NCBI RefSeq assembly: GCF_019400745.1
Contig: NZ_WJIB01000006.1
Coordinates: 186,001-250,000, forward strand
From: Cohnella sp. CFH 77786
Lineage (GTDB): Bacteria; Bacillota; Bacilli; Paenibacillales; Paenibacillaceae
Direction of reading: 5' to 3'
Length of the DNA: 64,000 bases
How positions within the stretch are numbered: position 1 is the stretch's first letter; every line of letters begins with the position of its first letter. The notes below the pieces were generated by a model. It searched no databases. It had not been told where the DNA came from and saw only the letters and a list, made by a program, of their open reading frames with translations. A program made the position numbers and the translations under genes. This document shows, piece after piece, positions 34,679 to 43,817 of the stretch.

Positions 34679-35056
34679 ATGTCTTATCGATTCGTCGGGA
34701 TCGATCACGTGCAACTGGCGGCGCCGGAAGGCTGCGAGGAGAAAGCGAGAGCTTTTTACGGCTATGCGCTCGGAATGCCGGAGATACCCAAACCGGAGTC
34801 GCTGATCTCTCGCGGAGGCGTTTGGTTTCAATGCGGAAGCCATCAGCTTCATATCGGGGTTCAGCCGGATTTCTCGCCAGCGAAAAAAGCCCACCCCGCT
34901 TTCGAGGTGGACAACATCGCCGGCTTGAAGGAGAAGTTGGCCGAAGACGGAGTTGCGTTGCAGGAGGATGAAGCGCTTGAAGGAGCAACCCGGGTTTTCG
35001 TGCGCGATCCTTTCGGCAACCGGATCGAGTTTCTGGAACGGAAAGTCAGACGGTAA
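34679..35056 (+). CDS. VOC-family (glyoxalase/bleomycin-resistance fold) protein
   Basis: A 125-residue single-domain VOC protein: FVGIDHVQLAAP opens the first beta-alpha unit with the metal-binding histidine, QLHIGV carries a second histidine, and DPFGNRIEFLE closes with a glutamate ligand. Such proteins include fosfomycin- or bleomycin-resistance enzymes and lactoylglutathione lyases; the sequence does not decide among them. The start at 34679 follows TTGGAGGG. Its 3' end overlaps the convergent kinase gene by 11 bases. Confidence 0.85.
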   Translation: MSYRFVGIDHVQLAAPEGCEEKARAFYGYALGMPEIPKPESLISRGGVWFQCGSHQLHIGVQPDFSPAKKAHPAFEVDNIAGLKEKLAEDGVALQEDEALEGATRVFVRDPFGNRIEFLERKVRR

Positions 35057-36161
35057 CGGTTTCCGCATAAAGCGGAAGCCTTACCTGAAAGGACGTGCTG
35101 TTTTCGTCGCTGAGGGCCCGGATCGTTCCCCCGTGTTTCTCCACCAGACCCTTGGCGATGGCCAAACCTAAGCCGGCACCGCCATTGTCGCTCGTCCGGG
35201 CTTTGTCTACGCGGTAGAAGCGTTCGAAGAGGCGGGGCAAATCGGACTCCGGAATCGGCTCCCCGTAATTCACGACCTCCACCAGCACCGTCCCATTCTC
35301 GCTGCTCACGATAAAATCGACGATGCGGCCGTCCTTCCCGTACGTCATGGCATTGGCGAGCAGATTCTCGAACACGCGAACGAGCTTGACGGGATCGGCC
35401 CATACCCGGAGGTTCCGGAATCCCGGTCCCGCATTCAGCCTGCCTTCCATGCCGGCTTCCCGAAGAGGCAACCGGTAATGGTCCAGCAGCTGCTCGACCA
35501 ATTCGGACACGTTCACGCTCGTTGCCCGCAAGGGTGCAGACGCGCTGTTCATTCTCGTGTACTCGAAGAGATCGTTAATGAGTACGTTGAGCCTCTGCGC
35601 TTTGGCATACGCAATCTGCACGTATTGCCGAAGCTCGACCTCATCACGGTACCGGTCTTGATCGATCAGGCCCAAATAACCCAGAATGGAGGTTAATGGC
35701 GTTCGCAGGTCGTGGGAAACGTTGGTTACGAGCTCGTTCTTGGATCTTTCGGTCCTCCGCTCTTCGTCAAGCGACCTTTGGAGCCGCTCCACCAGCAGGT
35801 TTACGTTCTGCGCCAGCAAAGTAACTTCGTTGTTCTGGGCGACGGGAACGGCATGATCGAAGTTCCCTTGCGCGATATGCGCCAAGGATTCGATCAACCG
35901 CTGCTCGTACCGGAACCGGCGCCAATTCAGCAAAATCATGTAGATGAGGAAAAAGAGGAAACTGCCGGCTTGCGTAACGTTCATAAAGCCGAAAGTATTT
36001 CCGACAACCCGGGCGAAATCGCGCAAGGCACCGCCCGACGTTCGCGTAAGCCGTTCCAGGACGACCATCAGCAAAACCGTGGTCGCGATGCCGAGCGCGA
36101 TGCTGAGGAAGATTTGGCCGATCAGCCTTCTGGCCAATTTCCAGACGATATTAGAAGTCAA
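35046..36161 (-). CDS. Sensor histidine kinase (VanS/YclK-like)
   Basis: A 371-residue kinase with two transmembrane helices (about 13-35 and 65-85), a HAMP-like linker (IAQGNFDHAVPVAQNNEV), the H-box VSHDLRTPLTSIL, the N-box FENLLANAMTYG and the G2 box GAGLGLAIAKG. The usual DxGxG box is replaced by VNYGEPIPESD, as in VanS-like kinases. The TTG start at 36161 is inside the end of the response-regulator gene (11-base overlap). Upstream codons are a shadow of that gene. The extracellular loop is short (about 30 residues), suggesting sensing at or in the membrane. Confidence 0.88.
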   Translation of the reverse strand: MTSNIVWKLARRLIGQIFLSIALGIATTVLLMVVLERLTRTSGGALRDFARVVGNTFGFMNVTQAGSFLFFLIYMILLNWRRFRYEQRLIESLAHIAQGNFDHAVPVAQNNEVTLLAQNVNLLVERLQRSLDEERRTERSKNELVTNVSHDLRTPLTSILGYLGLIDQDRYRDEVELRQYVQIAYAKAQRLNVLINDLFEYTRMNSASAPLRATSVNVSELVEQLLDHYRLPLREAGMEGRLNAGPGFRNLRVWADPVKLVRVFENLLANAMTYGKDGRIVDFIVSSENGTVLVEVVNYGEPIPESDLPRLFERFYRVDKARTSDNGGAGLGLAIAKGLVEKHGGTIRALSDENSTSFQVRLPLYAETVTV

Positions 36162-36846
36162 TTTTGTAGCCGACCCCCCATACCGTCGTGATGAGCTTGC
36201 TGCCGGTCTCCTGCTCGAGCTTATCCCGCAGCTTGCTGATATGGACCATGACCGTGTTGTTCGAATCGAAATATTTCTCTTTCCAGACTTGACGGAAGAT
36301 ATCCTCCGCGCTGAACACCCGGCCGGGCTGGCTCGCAAGCAGATATAGAATTCCGAATTCCGTGGACGTCAACCGAATCGGACGCCCCTCCGCTTCGACC
36401 GTATGGGTCGTTCGGTTGATCGTCAGACCGTTCATCCGCAGCAATCCCGGGACTTCCTCCTGAGCCGGCGCCTGCCCGAACCGGTAAGCCCGGCGGAGGA
36501 GCGATTTGACGCGTGCCGTCAGCTCCAGCGGATGAAAAGGCTTGACCAGGTAATCGTCGGCCCCCGTCATGAGGCCCATGACTTTGTCCATGTCCTCGGC
36601 TTTGGCGCTCAGCATGAGGATCGGCAGTTCGGCCGTTTCCCGAATCCTCCGGCATACCTCCAAGCCGTCCATGCGGGGCATCATCACGTCCAGCACGGCC
36701 AGGTGCAAGCTTCCTCCCTGCAGCTTCGACAGCGCTTCTGTCCCGTCGTGGGCAAGCTCCGTTTCATAGCCTTCGTTCTTCAAATAGATCGAGATCAGGT
36801 TGGCGATTTCCTTGTCGTCGTCGACGACCAGTATGCGATGGTTCAA
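36151..36846 (-). CDS. OmpR-family response regulator (VanR-like)
   Basis: A 231-residue regulator: receiver domain with VVDDDKE, phospho-acceptor aspartate in AVLDVMMPRMDG and lysine in LVKPFHP, then a winged-helix DNA-binding domain (LTSTEFGILYLLASQPG, NTVMVHISKLRDKLE, VWGVGYKI). The TTG at 36846 is preferred because AAGGAG lies eight bases before it; an ATG at 36873 has no such site. Cotranscribed with the kinase. No target genes are evident next to it apart from the VOC and DacF genes. Confidence 0.9.
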   Translation of the reverse strand: MNHRILVVDDDKEIANLISIYLKNEGYETELAHDGTEALSKLQGGSLHLAVLDVMMPRMDGLEVCRRIRETAELPILMLSAKAEDMDKVMGLMTGADDYLVKPFHPLELTARVKSLLRRAYRFGQAPAQEEVPGLLRMNGLTINRTTHTVEAEGRPIRLTSTEFGILYLLASQPGRVFSAEDIFRQVWKEKYFDSNNTVMVHISKLRDKLEQETGSKLITTVWGVGYKIDF

Positions 36847-37175
36847 ACGTACGCTCTCCTTGCCGGTTATCATCCTCTATCAATATACCCGATTGGAACG
36901 CGCTTACAAGGAGTTTGGGCAAATCTTCAGGTTTACTTAAGATTTAGTGACATGAGACACTCTTAAAATAGACGGCAGGCGGAAGATCCGATTTTCCAAT
37001 CCGCACTTCTTATCTCCTTTCCGTAGATTTTTCCGATCCCCCTGTCCAACTTCGAACTGCGGGGTTATCGCAAACCATAAAAAATTCCCCTTACGGCCGT
37101 AAGGGGAAAGGCAGCGTTGGGAGAAACAGGAACCTCTTTGTCCGTCTGTCTCGACGATTGTCGACAAGCGATCGG
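36847..37175. other. Gene-free stretch between the response regulator and the spore-surface-like gene
   Basis: This 329-base stretch holds the presumed promoter of the two-component operon (AT-rich, with TTTACTTAAGATTTAG around 36935) and the inverted repeat described at 37085-37108. No open frame with a ribosome site and no known RNA motif was found. Confidence 0.5.
37085..37108 (-). terminator. Perfect inverted repeat serving as terminator
   Basis: TTCCCCTTACGG and CCGTAAGGGGAA form an uninterrupted palindrome. On the minus strand it is followed by TTTTTTATGG, so it terminates transcripts from the gene that ends at 37176, although 67 bases downstream of the stop. Confidence 0.8.
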
Positions 37176-37598
37176 CTACGTGAAGTAATCGGTATTCGCC
37201 GATCCGCCGAAGAAAGCGCCTTGAACCGTTCCGCCGGTTCCTCCGATGCGTTGAATCGTGAGCGTATAACGAATTTGTCCCGTCACAACCAGCCCATACG
37301 GCGGAAAATCCGTAACCGTATAGGAAGGCGGGTTGACATTCAGCAAGGAAGTTCCGGCAGAATCGGCGGTATAAAGCGGAGTACCCTCTCTCAATATTTG
37401 AATTCTGTAGGTTCCTTCAGCTAAATCTGCAAGGATGATCATCGCATTAAGTTCTACCCGAGCATTGCCGGGATTTACGGAAACGGCGCCGGCAGTGAGC
37501 AGTCCGATATCTCCTATGAGAATGGGCGTGTCCGGAATCGGAATGGCTGCACCTTGAGAAATGACCGAAGCTCGCTGATCCAGGAATTGTACTTGCAC
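37176..37598 (-). CDS. Unknown beta-rich protein, possibly a spore-surface or exosporium component
   Basis: A 140-residue protein, rich in Gly, Thr, Ile and Pro, with almost no charge clusters and no signal peptide or membrane helix. It has alternating hydrophobic strands (MIILADLAEGTYRIQILREG; YGLVVTGQIRYTLTIQRIGG), as expected for a jelly-roll fold like those of exosporium proteins. That role is an inference. An unusually strong AAGGAGGTG ribosome site precedes the GTG start, implying abundant product. A CATA-type -10 about 40 bases upstream would suit a mother-cell sigma factor but is weak. Monocistronic. Confidence 0.6.
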   Translation of the reverse strand: MQVQFLDQRASVISQGAAIPIPDTPILIGDIGLLTAGAVSVNPGNARVELNAMIILADLAEGTYRIQILREGTPLYTADSAGTSLLNVNPPSYTVTDFPPYGLVVTGQIRYTLTIQRIGGTGGTVQGAFFGGSANTDYFT

Positions 37599-37680
37599 GA
37601 TTTTTCACCTCCTTGTTTCTAATATTGGATTATGTTGAAGGAGTAGAGATTGCTTGTACTTTTCAACGACCGAAACGAAA

Positions 37681-37725
37681 CGGGGCGGTTCCCGCAGGTC
37701 CTAGATGACCCGAAGAACAGCCCCG
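37681..37725 (-). terminator. Terminator of the glycine cleavage operon
   Basis: CGGGGC and GTTC on one side pair with GAAC and GCCCCG on the other, separated by single mismatched bases, and on the minus strand TTTCGTTTCGG follows. It lies 22 bases after the gcvH stop. Confidence 0.7.
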
Positions 37726-37746
37726 CCAGGCGATGCCTTCCCATCC

Positions 37747-38136
37747 CTATTCGATCAGCTCGCGGTAACGATCCGCCGTCAACAGCTTGCCGAGCGCGGT
37801 ATCGACATCACCTTCGACCTCCACCTCCATGATCCAGCCCGCCCCGTACGGGTCACCGTTTACGATTTCCGGCTGATCCAGCAGAGACTCGTTCACTCGA
37901 ACGACTTTGCCGGAAACGGGGGCGTACATCTCGGACACCGTTTTGACCGATTCGATCGAACCGACGCTTTCGCCCGCGTTTACGCTCGAGCCGGGCTGCG
38001 GCAATTCCACGAACACGATGTCCCCGAGCTGGCACTGCGCATGATCCGTGATGCCGATACGCACGACTTGGCCGCCTGCGGCCGAGGCCCATTCATGTTC
38101 CTCGCTGTAAAACAGACCGTCCCTAACCTCGCTCAT
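37747..38136 (-). CDS. gcvH: Glycine cleavage system H protein
   Basis: Lipoyl carrier shuttling the aminomethyl group between P and T proteins. The 129-residue protein shows YSEEHEWA at the N-terminus and the lipoylation site Lys65 in SIESVKTVSEMYAPVSG. The ATG at 38136 is preferred over a TTG two codons upstream because GGAGGGG is then correctly spaced. Last gene of gcvT-gcvPA-gcvPB-gcvH. In Bacillus gcvH is at another locus, so this operon is more complete. It is a substrate for LipB. Confidence 0.95.
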   Translation of the reverse strand: MSEVRDGLFYSEEHEWASAAGGQVVRIGITDHAQCQLGDIVFVELPQPGSSVNAGESVGSIESVKTVSEMYAPVSGKVVRVNESLLDQPEIVNGDPYGAGWIMEVEVEGDVDTALGKLLTADRYRELIE

Positions 38137-38186
38137 TCGCAACCCCTCCGGATTCTAAAATCATGATTCCGCTCCGTTCAACACCC

Positions 38187-39644
38187 TTAACAGGAACAGT
38201 TCAGCACCGGCTTGCGCGCCGCCGTCGCTTCGTCCAGCCTCTTCACCGCCGTCGTGTAAGGAGCGTTCAGCACGAGCTGCGGATCGGACGCCGCTTCGCC
38301 CGCAATCTGAATCATCGCGTCGATGAAAGCGTCCAGCGTCTCTTTGCTTTCCGTTTCCGTCGGCTCGATCATGATGCACTCTTCCACGTTCAGCGGAAAA
38401 TAGACGGTAGGCGGATGATAGCCGAAGTCCAGCAGCCGTTTCGCCACATCGAGCGTCCGGACGCCGTACGCCGATTTGAGGTTTTTGCCCGACAGCACGA
38501 ACTCGTGTTTGCAAACCCCGGGATACGGCACGTCAAAATAGGGAGCCAGGCGATGCATCATATAGTTGGCGTTCAGCACGGCGATTTCCGAAACCCGGCG
38601 AAGCCCCTCAGGCCCGTAGGTTCGAATATACGCGTACGCGCGGACCAGGATTCCGAAATTGCCGTAAAACGATTTCACCCGGCCGATCGATTGCGGACGA
38701 TCTTCGTCCCAATAGAACGTGCCGTCGGGATGTAACCCGACGACCGGCTTGGGCAGGAACGGCGCGAGCTTGCTTTTGACGCCGACGGGTCCGGCACCGG
38801 GGCCGCCGCCGCCGTGCGGGGTGCTCATCGTCTTGTGAAGATTCAGGTGAACGACGTCGAACCCCATGTCGCCGGGCCGCGCGATGCCCATGATCGCGTT
38901 CGAGTTGGCACCGTCGTAATAAAGCAGCCCTCCTGCGTCATGCACGATCCGCGCGATGTCTTCGATCCGCTCTTCGAACAGGCCGAGCGTATTCGGATTC
39001 GTCAGCATAAGCGCCGCCGTGTCGGGACCGACAGCCTGCCTCAAAGCCTCCAAATCGACCATTCCGCGCGCATCGGACGGAAGGGTTACGGTTTCGAAGC
39101 CCGCGACCGTCGCGCTGGCCGGATTGGTTCCGTGCGAAGAATCGGGCACGATGACCTTCGTCCGCCCTTCTCCCCGGCTCTCGTGGTAGGCGCGGATCAG
39201 CATGAGCCCGGTCCATTCCCCGTGCGCGCCCGCGGCAGGCTGCAAGGTGACCTGGTCCATGCCGGTCAGAGCAGCCAAATCGTTCTGAAGCGTATATAAC
39301 ATTTCGAGCGCGCCCTGGATGCTTTCTTCCGGCTGGTACGGATGGATTTTCGCGAAACCCGGGAATTTCGCGACGTCTTCGTTGATTTTCGGATTGTATT
39401 TCATCGTGCAGGAGCCGAGCGGATAGAAGCCGTTGTCGACGCCGAAGTTCCTTCGCGACAGCTCCGTGTAATGCCGGATGACGTCGACCTCGTACACCTC
39501 CGGCAACGCGGCCGGTTCGCTTCTCAAATGGCCAACGGGGATCACGGCGGAAGGATCGACCTCGGGCACGTCGCATTCCGGCAAGGAATAGGCAATGCGG
39601 CCCGGACGGCTCAGCTCGAAAATCAGCGCTTTCTCCGGTTTCAT
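38187..39644 (-). CDS. gcvPB: Glycine dehydrogenase (decarboxylating) subunit 2
   Basis: PLP-dependent half of the P protein, which decarboxylates glycine. The 485-residue product has the PLP-binding lysine in [18 protein letters not shown] and the glycine-rich GPVGVK that follows. The ATG at 39644 overlaps the gcvPA stop by ATGA and follows GGGAGG inside gcvPA. Splitting of the P protein in two is normal in Firmicutes. Confidence 0.95.
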   Translation of the reverse strand: MKPEKALIFELSRPGRIAYSLPECDVPEVDPSAVIPVGHLRSEPAALPEVYEVDVIRHYTELSRRNFGVDNGFYPLGSCTMKYNPKINEDVAKFPGFAKIHPYQPEESIQGALEMLYTLQNDLAALTGMDQVTLQPAAGAHGEWTGLMLIRAYHESRGEGRTKVIVPDSSHGTNPASATVAGFETVTLPSDARGMVDLEALRQAVGPDTAALMLTNPNTLGLFEERIEDIARIVHDAGGLLYYDGANSNAIMGIARPGDMGFDVVHLNLHKTMSTPHGGGGPGAGPVGVKSKLAPFLPKPVVGLHPDGTFYWDEDRPQSIGRVKSFYGNFGILVRAYAYIRTYGPEGLRRVSEIAVLNANYMMHRLAPYFDVPYPGVCKHEFVLSGKNLKSAYGVRTLDVAKRLLDFGYHPPTVYFPLNVEECIMIEPTETESKETLDAFIDAMIQIAGEAASDPQLVLNAPYTTAVKRLDEATAARKPVLNCSC

Positions 39645-40984
39645 AGCCATGCCTCCCATTCGCGCACGAAGCCGTCGATTTCTTCCTTCGTCCGCCGCTC
39701 GGTTACGGCCACCAGCACATGACCCGCCAGTTCGGGATAAGCGGCGCCCAAGTCATACCCGCCGATGTACCCCGCCCCAAGCAATCTGGCGTTCAGTTCC
39801 TTCACGGTCGCGCCTTCAGGCAGCTTCAAGACGAATTCGTTGAAGAACGGCGCGCCGAAAACCTTCGTCCCCGCGGGAAAACGACCAGCCGCATAATGCG
39901 CCTTGTTCAGATTCAGCCGGGCAACCTCTTGCATGCCCTGCTTGCCCATCACGGACATATACACGGAAGCGCACAATGCGAGCAGCGCCTGATTCGAGCA
40001 AATGTTCGACGTTGCCTTCTCCCGGCGAATGTGCTGCTCCCGGGCTTGCAGCGTCAGCACGAACCCGCGTTTGCCGTCCCTGTCCGCCGTCTGCCCGACG
40101 ATCCGTCCGGGGATTTTCCTCATCAGCGCCTCCGTCACGGCGAAGAACCCGCATGTAGGACCGCCCAGCGACATCGGAATGCCGAGCGGCTGGGCATCTC
40201 CGACCACGACGTCGGCACCGAGCTTGCCCGGCGCCTCCAGCAGCCCGAGCGACAGCGGGTTGACGCTGACGACCAACAGCCCCCCTCGCGAATGAATCAG
40301 CGGTTCGATGGCCCTCACGTTTTCCAGGCAGCCGAAGAAATTCGGCGTCTGGACGAGCACCGCGGCGGTACTCTCGTCTATGGCCGCCTCCAACGCCTCC
40401 AAGTCGGTCACCCCGTCAAGAAAGCCGACTTCGGTCACTTCCAGGCCGAGACCGCGGGCCGACGTCCGCAGGATTTCCCTCGCTTCGGGATGGACGGTCC
40501 GGCTGACGACGATGCGTTTGCGCCTTGATGCCCCGCTTGCAAGCGCAGCGGCTTCGGCGAGCGCCGTCGCGCCGTCGTACATGCTGGCGTTGGCCACCGG
40601 CAAACCCGTCAATTCGCAGATATACGATTGAAACTCGAATATGGCTTGCAGCTCTCCTTGGCTGATCTCCGGTTGGTAGGGCGTATAGGCCGTGTAAAAT
40701 TCCGATCGGGAAATGACGTGCTGGATGACGACGGGGATATGGTGGTCATAGATGCCGGCGCCGAGAAAGCTGGCGAACCGGTCCGCGTCCGCGTTGCGGC
40801 CGGACAAGTCGCGCATGTGCTTCAGCAAGGAAGGCTCATCATGCGCCGAAGACATCGGCAGCACGCCCTGGAAGCGGACCGAAGCCGGAATGTCGGCAAA
40901 CAGCCGTTCAATCGAGTCCGCCCCGACGGCGTTCAGCATTGCGGCTTCATCCTGCTTCGTAAGCGGCAAATATCGGTGTTTCAT
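39641..40984 (-). CDS. gcvPA: Glycine dehydrogenase (decarboxylating) subunit 1
   Basis: A 447-residue partner of gcvPB, forming the (alpha-beta)2 P protein. Family features include [33 protein letters not shown], and [16 protein letters not shown]. The start at 40984 overlaps the gcvT stop by ATGA and follows GGAGGGGGG; the open frame extending to 41740 is a shadow of gcvT. Confidence 0.95.
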   Translation of the reverse strand: MKHRYLPLTKQDEAAMLNAVGADSIERLFADIPASVRFQGVLPMSSAHDEPSLLKHMRDLSGRNADADRFASFLGAGIYDHHIPVVIQHVISRSEFYTAYTPYQPEISQGELQAIFEFQSYICELTGLPVANASMYDGATALAEAAALASGASRRKRIVVSRTVHPEAREILRTSARGLGLEVTEVGFLDGVTDLEALEAAIDESTAAVLVQTPNFFGCLENVRAIEPLIHSRGGLLVVSVNPLSLGLLEAPGKLGADVVVGDAQPLGIPMSLGGPTCGFFAVTEALMRKIPGRIVGQTADRDGKRGFVLTLQAREQHIRREKATSNICSNQALLALCASVYMSVMGKQGMQEVARLNLNKAHYAAGRFPAGTKVFGAPFFNEFVLKLPEGATVKELNARLLGAGYIGGYDLGAAYPELAGHVLVAVTERRTKEEIDGFVREWEAWL

Positions 40985-42114
40985 CGGACTTTCCCCCCTC
41001 CTTCGTCTTGCTTCGTTCTGCGGTAGAACGGCGTAGGCACGACGCGGGCTTTGAGCCGTTTCCCCCGAATGTCGACCTCGATCTCGGTATCCAACCCGGC
41101 ATAGCGGGCATCGATCAAAGCGAGCCCCAAATTGCGCTTCAACGTCGGCGATTGCGTGCCGGTCGTCACCTCCCCGATCCGTCCATCCGCTCCATAGACC
41201 GGATATAACGCGCGGGGAATGCCCCGGTCCGCCATTTCGATGCCGACGAGTTTCCGCTTCAGCCCCTCCGCCTTCTGGCGGATCAGCGCTTCCCGGCCGA
41301 CGAAATCGCCTTTGTCCAGCTTGACGAATGCGCCCAATCCCGCCTCCAGAGGAGAGATCGTATCCGACAACTCCTGACCGTATAACGGCAAACGGGCTTC
41401 GAAACGCAGGGTGTCCCGTGCGCCGAGGCCGACGGGCACAAGACCGTCCGCTTCGCCTGCGCCGAGCAGCTCCCGCCATACCGTCGCCGCGTCCGAAGCG
41501 TCCACATAGAGCTCGAACCCGTCCTCCCCCGTATATCCCGTCCGGGAGACGATCGCCTTGCGGCCGCAAATGTCCGCCCCCTCCAGAAAACGGAAGGGCT
41601 GAAGTCCGGAAAGCAGCTCCGGTTCCGGCGTCACCCTCGCCAAGATCCGCTCGGCGTGCGGCCCTTGGACCGCCAGCAGCGCGACCTCCCGCGAACGGTC
41701 GTTCAGCGTCACGCCATCCGGCAAGTGCTTGCCGAGCCACTCGAAGTCCTTGCCGGTGTTGGAGGCGTTGACCACGAGCATGAACCGATCACCAGCCCGC
41801 TTATAGACAAGCAAATCGTCGACCACGCCTCCGTCAGGGTTGCAAATGAGCGAATACTGCGCTTGCCCGTTAACGAGCCGGTCTACGTCGTTCGTCGTCA
41901 TCCGCTGCAGGAAAGCCGCCGCTCCCGGTCCCTCGACCGCGAATTCCCCCATATGCGAGACGTCGAACAGTCCCGCCTTCGTCCGGACCGCTTCATGCTC
42001 CCGCTGGATGCCGGAGAACTGGACGGGCATATCCCAGCCGCCGAAATCGATGCAGCGCGCGTCCGGAAACTCCCGGTACAAGTCATACAGAGGTGTCCTA
42101 AGCAACTCGCTCAT
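40981..42114 (-). CDS. gcvT: Aminomethyltransferase (glycine cleavage T protein)
   Basis: Transfers the methylene group from H-protein-bound aminomethyl to tetrahydrofolate, releasing ammonia. The 377-residue protein shows LFDVSHMGEF, the folate-binding NDVDRL ... PDGGVVDDLL region with the catalytic aspartate, and the GYTGEDGFEL motif. The start at 42114 follows AAAGGGTGAAGGG. The riboswitch leader precedes it, so the whole operon responds to glycine. Confidence 0.95.
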   Translation of the reverse strand: MSELLRTPLYDLYREFPDARCIDFGGWDMPVQFSGIQREHEAVRTKAGLFDVSHMGEFAVEGPGAAAFLQRMTTNDVDRLVNGQAQYSLICNPDGGVVDDLLVYKRAGDRFMLVVNASNTGKDFEWLGKHLPDGVTLNDRSREVALLAVQGPHAERILARVTPEPELLSGLQPFRFLEGADICGRKAIVSRTGYTGEDGFELYVDASDAATVWRELLGAGEADGLVPVGLGARDTLRFEARLPLYGQELSDTISPLEAGLGAFVKLDKGDFVGREALIRQKAEGLKRKLVGIEMADRGIPRALYPVYGADGRIGEVTTGTQSPTLKRNLGLALIDARYAGLDTEIEVDIRGKRLKARVVPTPFYRRTKQDEGGGKVR

Positions 42115-42147
42115 CCCTTCACCCTTTCTCCCGTTTGCAAACAAAAA

Positions 42148-42210
42148 AGGACAGGCCAAAGGATTCCCGGTAACGCGCGCGCGGCGCGTAGCCGTTCCTT
42201 TCGCTCTGTC
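42148..42210 (-). terminator. Expression-platform terminator of the glycine riboswitch
   Basis: On the minus strand AGGACAG (42210-42204) pairs with CTGTCCT (42154-42148), an inner AAAGGA pairs with TCCTTT, and TTTTTTG follows. The AGGACAG strand is also the 3' edge of the second aptamer, so aptamer folding on glycine binding competes with the terminator. This gives the usual ON switch. Confidence 0.8.
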
Positions 42211-42400
42211 CTTGGTACCTGAGAGTTGCCTTGCGCGGCTTCCGGTGTCCCGGCGGACGCAAGTTTCCCCGTTGGTGACCCCGCGCGGCGGGATTCTCTC
42301 CAGAGTCGCGTCCGGCAAAGGTCCTTTTGCCTGAGAGATTCGCCCTCGCGGGTTTACTCCTTCGGCGTTACCTGTCTAGATGGTGGTAATCTCTCCCGCT
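42201..42400 (-). ncRNA. Tandem glycine riboswitch
   Basis: Two glycine aptamers read on the minus strand before gcvT. The first runs from GGGAGAGATTACC through GCCGAAGGAG to ATCTCTCAGGCAAAAGGAC. The second runs from CTGGAGAGAA through ACCAACGGGG to AACTCTCAGGTACCAAGGAC. Paired GGAGAG/CTCTCAGG elements and the short linker are the hallmarks of the cooperative two-aptamer class. A terminator overlaps its 3' edge, so glycine should switch on gcvT-gcvPA-gcvPB-gcvH. Confidence 0.95.
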
Positions 42401-42446
42401 GCCATCATCCGCTTATTCGGTTGACCTGCCGTTTGCCATTGATTCC

Positions 42447-42476
42447 ATTATAATCCAACGGTTCGCAGCCGGGCAA
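42447..42476 (-). promoter_or_regulatory. Promoter of the glycine cleavage operon
   Basis: On the minus strand TTGCCC (42476-42471) and TATAAT (42452-42447) are spaced by 18 bases, placing the transcription start about 40 bases before the first aptamer. Confidence 0.75.
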
Positions 42477-42486
42477 TCGAAAATTG

Positions 42487-43656
42487 TCATGATCCCGAAG
42501 AGGGCGACGGGGATGCGGAAGCGGAGGCCGACGGAGCCGGCGTTCCCGAAGCTGGCGGAGCCGCCAGGAGATTCTCGTAGTGGTACTCTTTCTTCTTCGC
42601 TTCCAGCCACTCGTTGATTTTGGCCGGAATCTGGGCATCCAGGTAGTCGTTCTTCACTTGTTGCTTTACGGTATCGTAAGCGGGCGTCACCGCGGCTTTC
42701 TTGTCGGTCACCTTGATGATGTGGAAACCGTTCGGGGATTCGACCACGCCGCTGATTTCGCCTACTTGGAGTTTAAAAGCCGCCGTCTCGAACGGCTCGT
42801 TCATGACGCCTTTGCCGAAAAAGTCCAAATCTCCGCCCTTGTCCTTGGAGCCCGGATCCGTCGACTTCTCCTTCGCGAGCGTGGCGAAATCCGCGCCTTT
42901 CTTGAGCTCGGCGAGCACCGCTTCGGCTTCCGCCTTGGTCGGCAGCAGGATATGGGACGCCCGGATTTGCTCCGGCGTGCCGTACTTCGCTTGATTGTCT
43001 TGGTAGTATTTTTTCAGCTGGTCTTCCGTCGGCTTGATTTGCGGTTCGAAAATGGAGCGCAGCTTCACCGTCACGTCGACCTGTTCCTTGAGACGGTCCA
43101 TCGTCATTCCGCTCTGCTGAAGCGCAGACTCGAACTCCGCGTCCGACGGGAAGCTCTTCTTGTATTTCGCGATTTCCGCGTTCACGTCGGCATCGTTGAC
43201 CGAGATCCCGAGCTTGCCGGCTTCGAGGTCGACCATCTTCGTCAGCATCAGATTATCGAGCGCCGAAGCGGCTTGTCCTTCCGGCATTTGCTTCACCAGC
43301 TCTTCATATAAGTCCGCCTTCGTGAACGAAGCGCCGTCCATGCGTCCAACGACCGCGTTCCCGCTACCGCCGCCCGCTTGCTGATTCTCTCTTACGAGGA
43401 CGAAAACCAATGCGGCGACCGCAAGCATAGCTACGGCAATCCAAGGCCAAGGAGCGGAGGCTTTCCTCGCTGTCGCGGCTGCAACCTCCAGCGAGGCTTC
43501 CGGCGCCATTCCCGGCGCGCCCGCGGCAGCGTCGGCGGTTTCGGCAGCCGCGGCTTCCTCCCGTCCCGCCTCTTCCGACGGAACGGCCGGTTCGGCCGAC
43601 CGGGCATCCTCTTGCCCCAGCGGCTCCTCGGCGCGTTTATTTTCGTTATCGTTCAT
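42487..43656 (-). CDS. Membrane-anchored parvulin-type peptidyl-prolyl isomerase (PrsA/SurA-like)
   Basis: A 389-residue extracytoplasmic foldase. It has an acidic Ala/Glu-rich cytoplasmic tail of about 65 residues and a single transmembrane helix (WPWIAVAMLAVAALVFVLV). A SurA-like N-domain (about 105-230) and a parvulin domain follow, the latter from IRASHILLPTKAEAEAVL to NGFHIIKV. The tail is Ala/Pro/Ser-rich. Bacillus PrsA is a lipoprotein; here a signal-anchor replaces the lipobox. It probably assists folding of exported proteins. It is followed by the gcv promoter and divergent from the DinB gene. Confidence 0.88.
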   Translation of the reverse strand: MNDNENKRAEEPLGQEDARSAEPAVPSEEAGREEAAAAETADAAAGAPGMAPEASLEVAAATARKASAPWPWIAVAMLAVAALVFVLVRENQQAGGGSGNAVVGRMDGASFTKADLYEELVKQMPEGQAASALDNLMLTKMVDLEAGKLGISVNDADVNAEIAKYKKSFPSDAEFESALQQSGMTMDRLKEQVDVTVKLRSIFEPQIKPTEDQLKKYYQDNQAKYGTPEQIRASHILLPTKAEAEAVLAELKKGADFATLAKEKSTDPGSKDKGGDLDFFGKGVMNEPFETAAFKLQVGEISGVVESPNGFHIIKVTDKKAAVTPAYDTVKQQVKNDYLDAQIPAKINEWLEAKKKEYHYENLLAAPPASGTPAPSASASASPSPSSGS

Positions 43657-43817
43657 GATCAGACCCTCCTCTTTTTTTGCAACGACTTCCCTACTATATC
43701 ATGTTTGAAGCAAAATACCTTAAATTCAGATAAAATTGGGGACTGGCAGGATCGTACCCGGATTTCGCGAATAAGGAATGGAGTAACCATTGAAACCGGG
43801 ACGGGAGGCGGTGTGCC

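Noticed and set aside
37599..37660. SigK or SigE promoter for the beta-rich protein
   Set aside because: A CATA element is present but the -35 is not at the right distance, so it is only mentioned in the gene entry.
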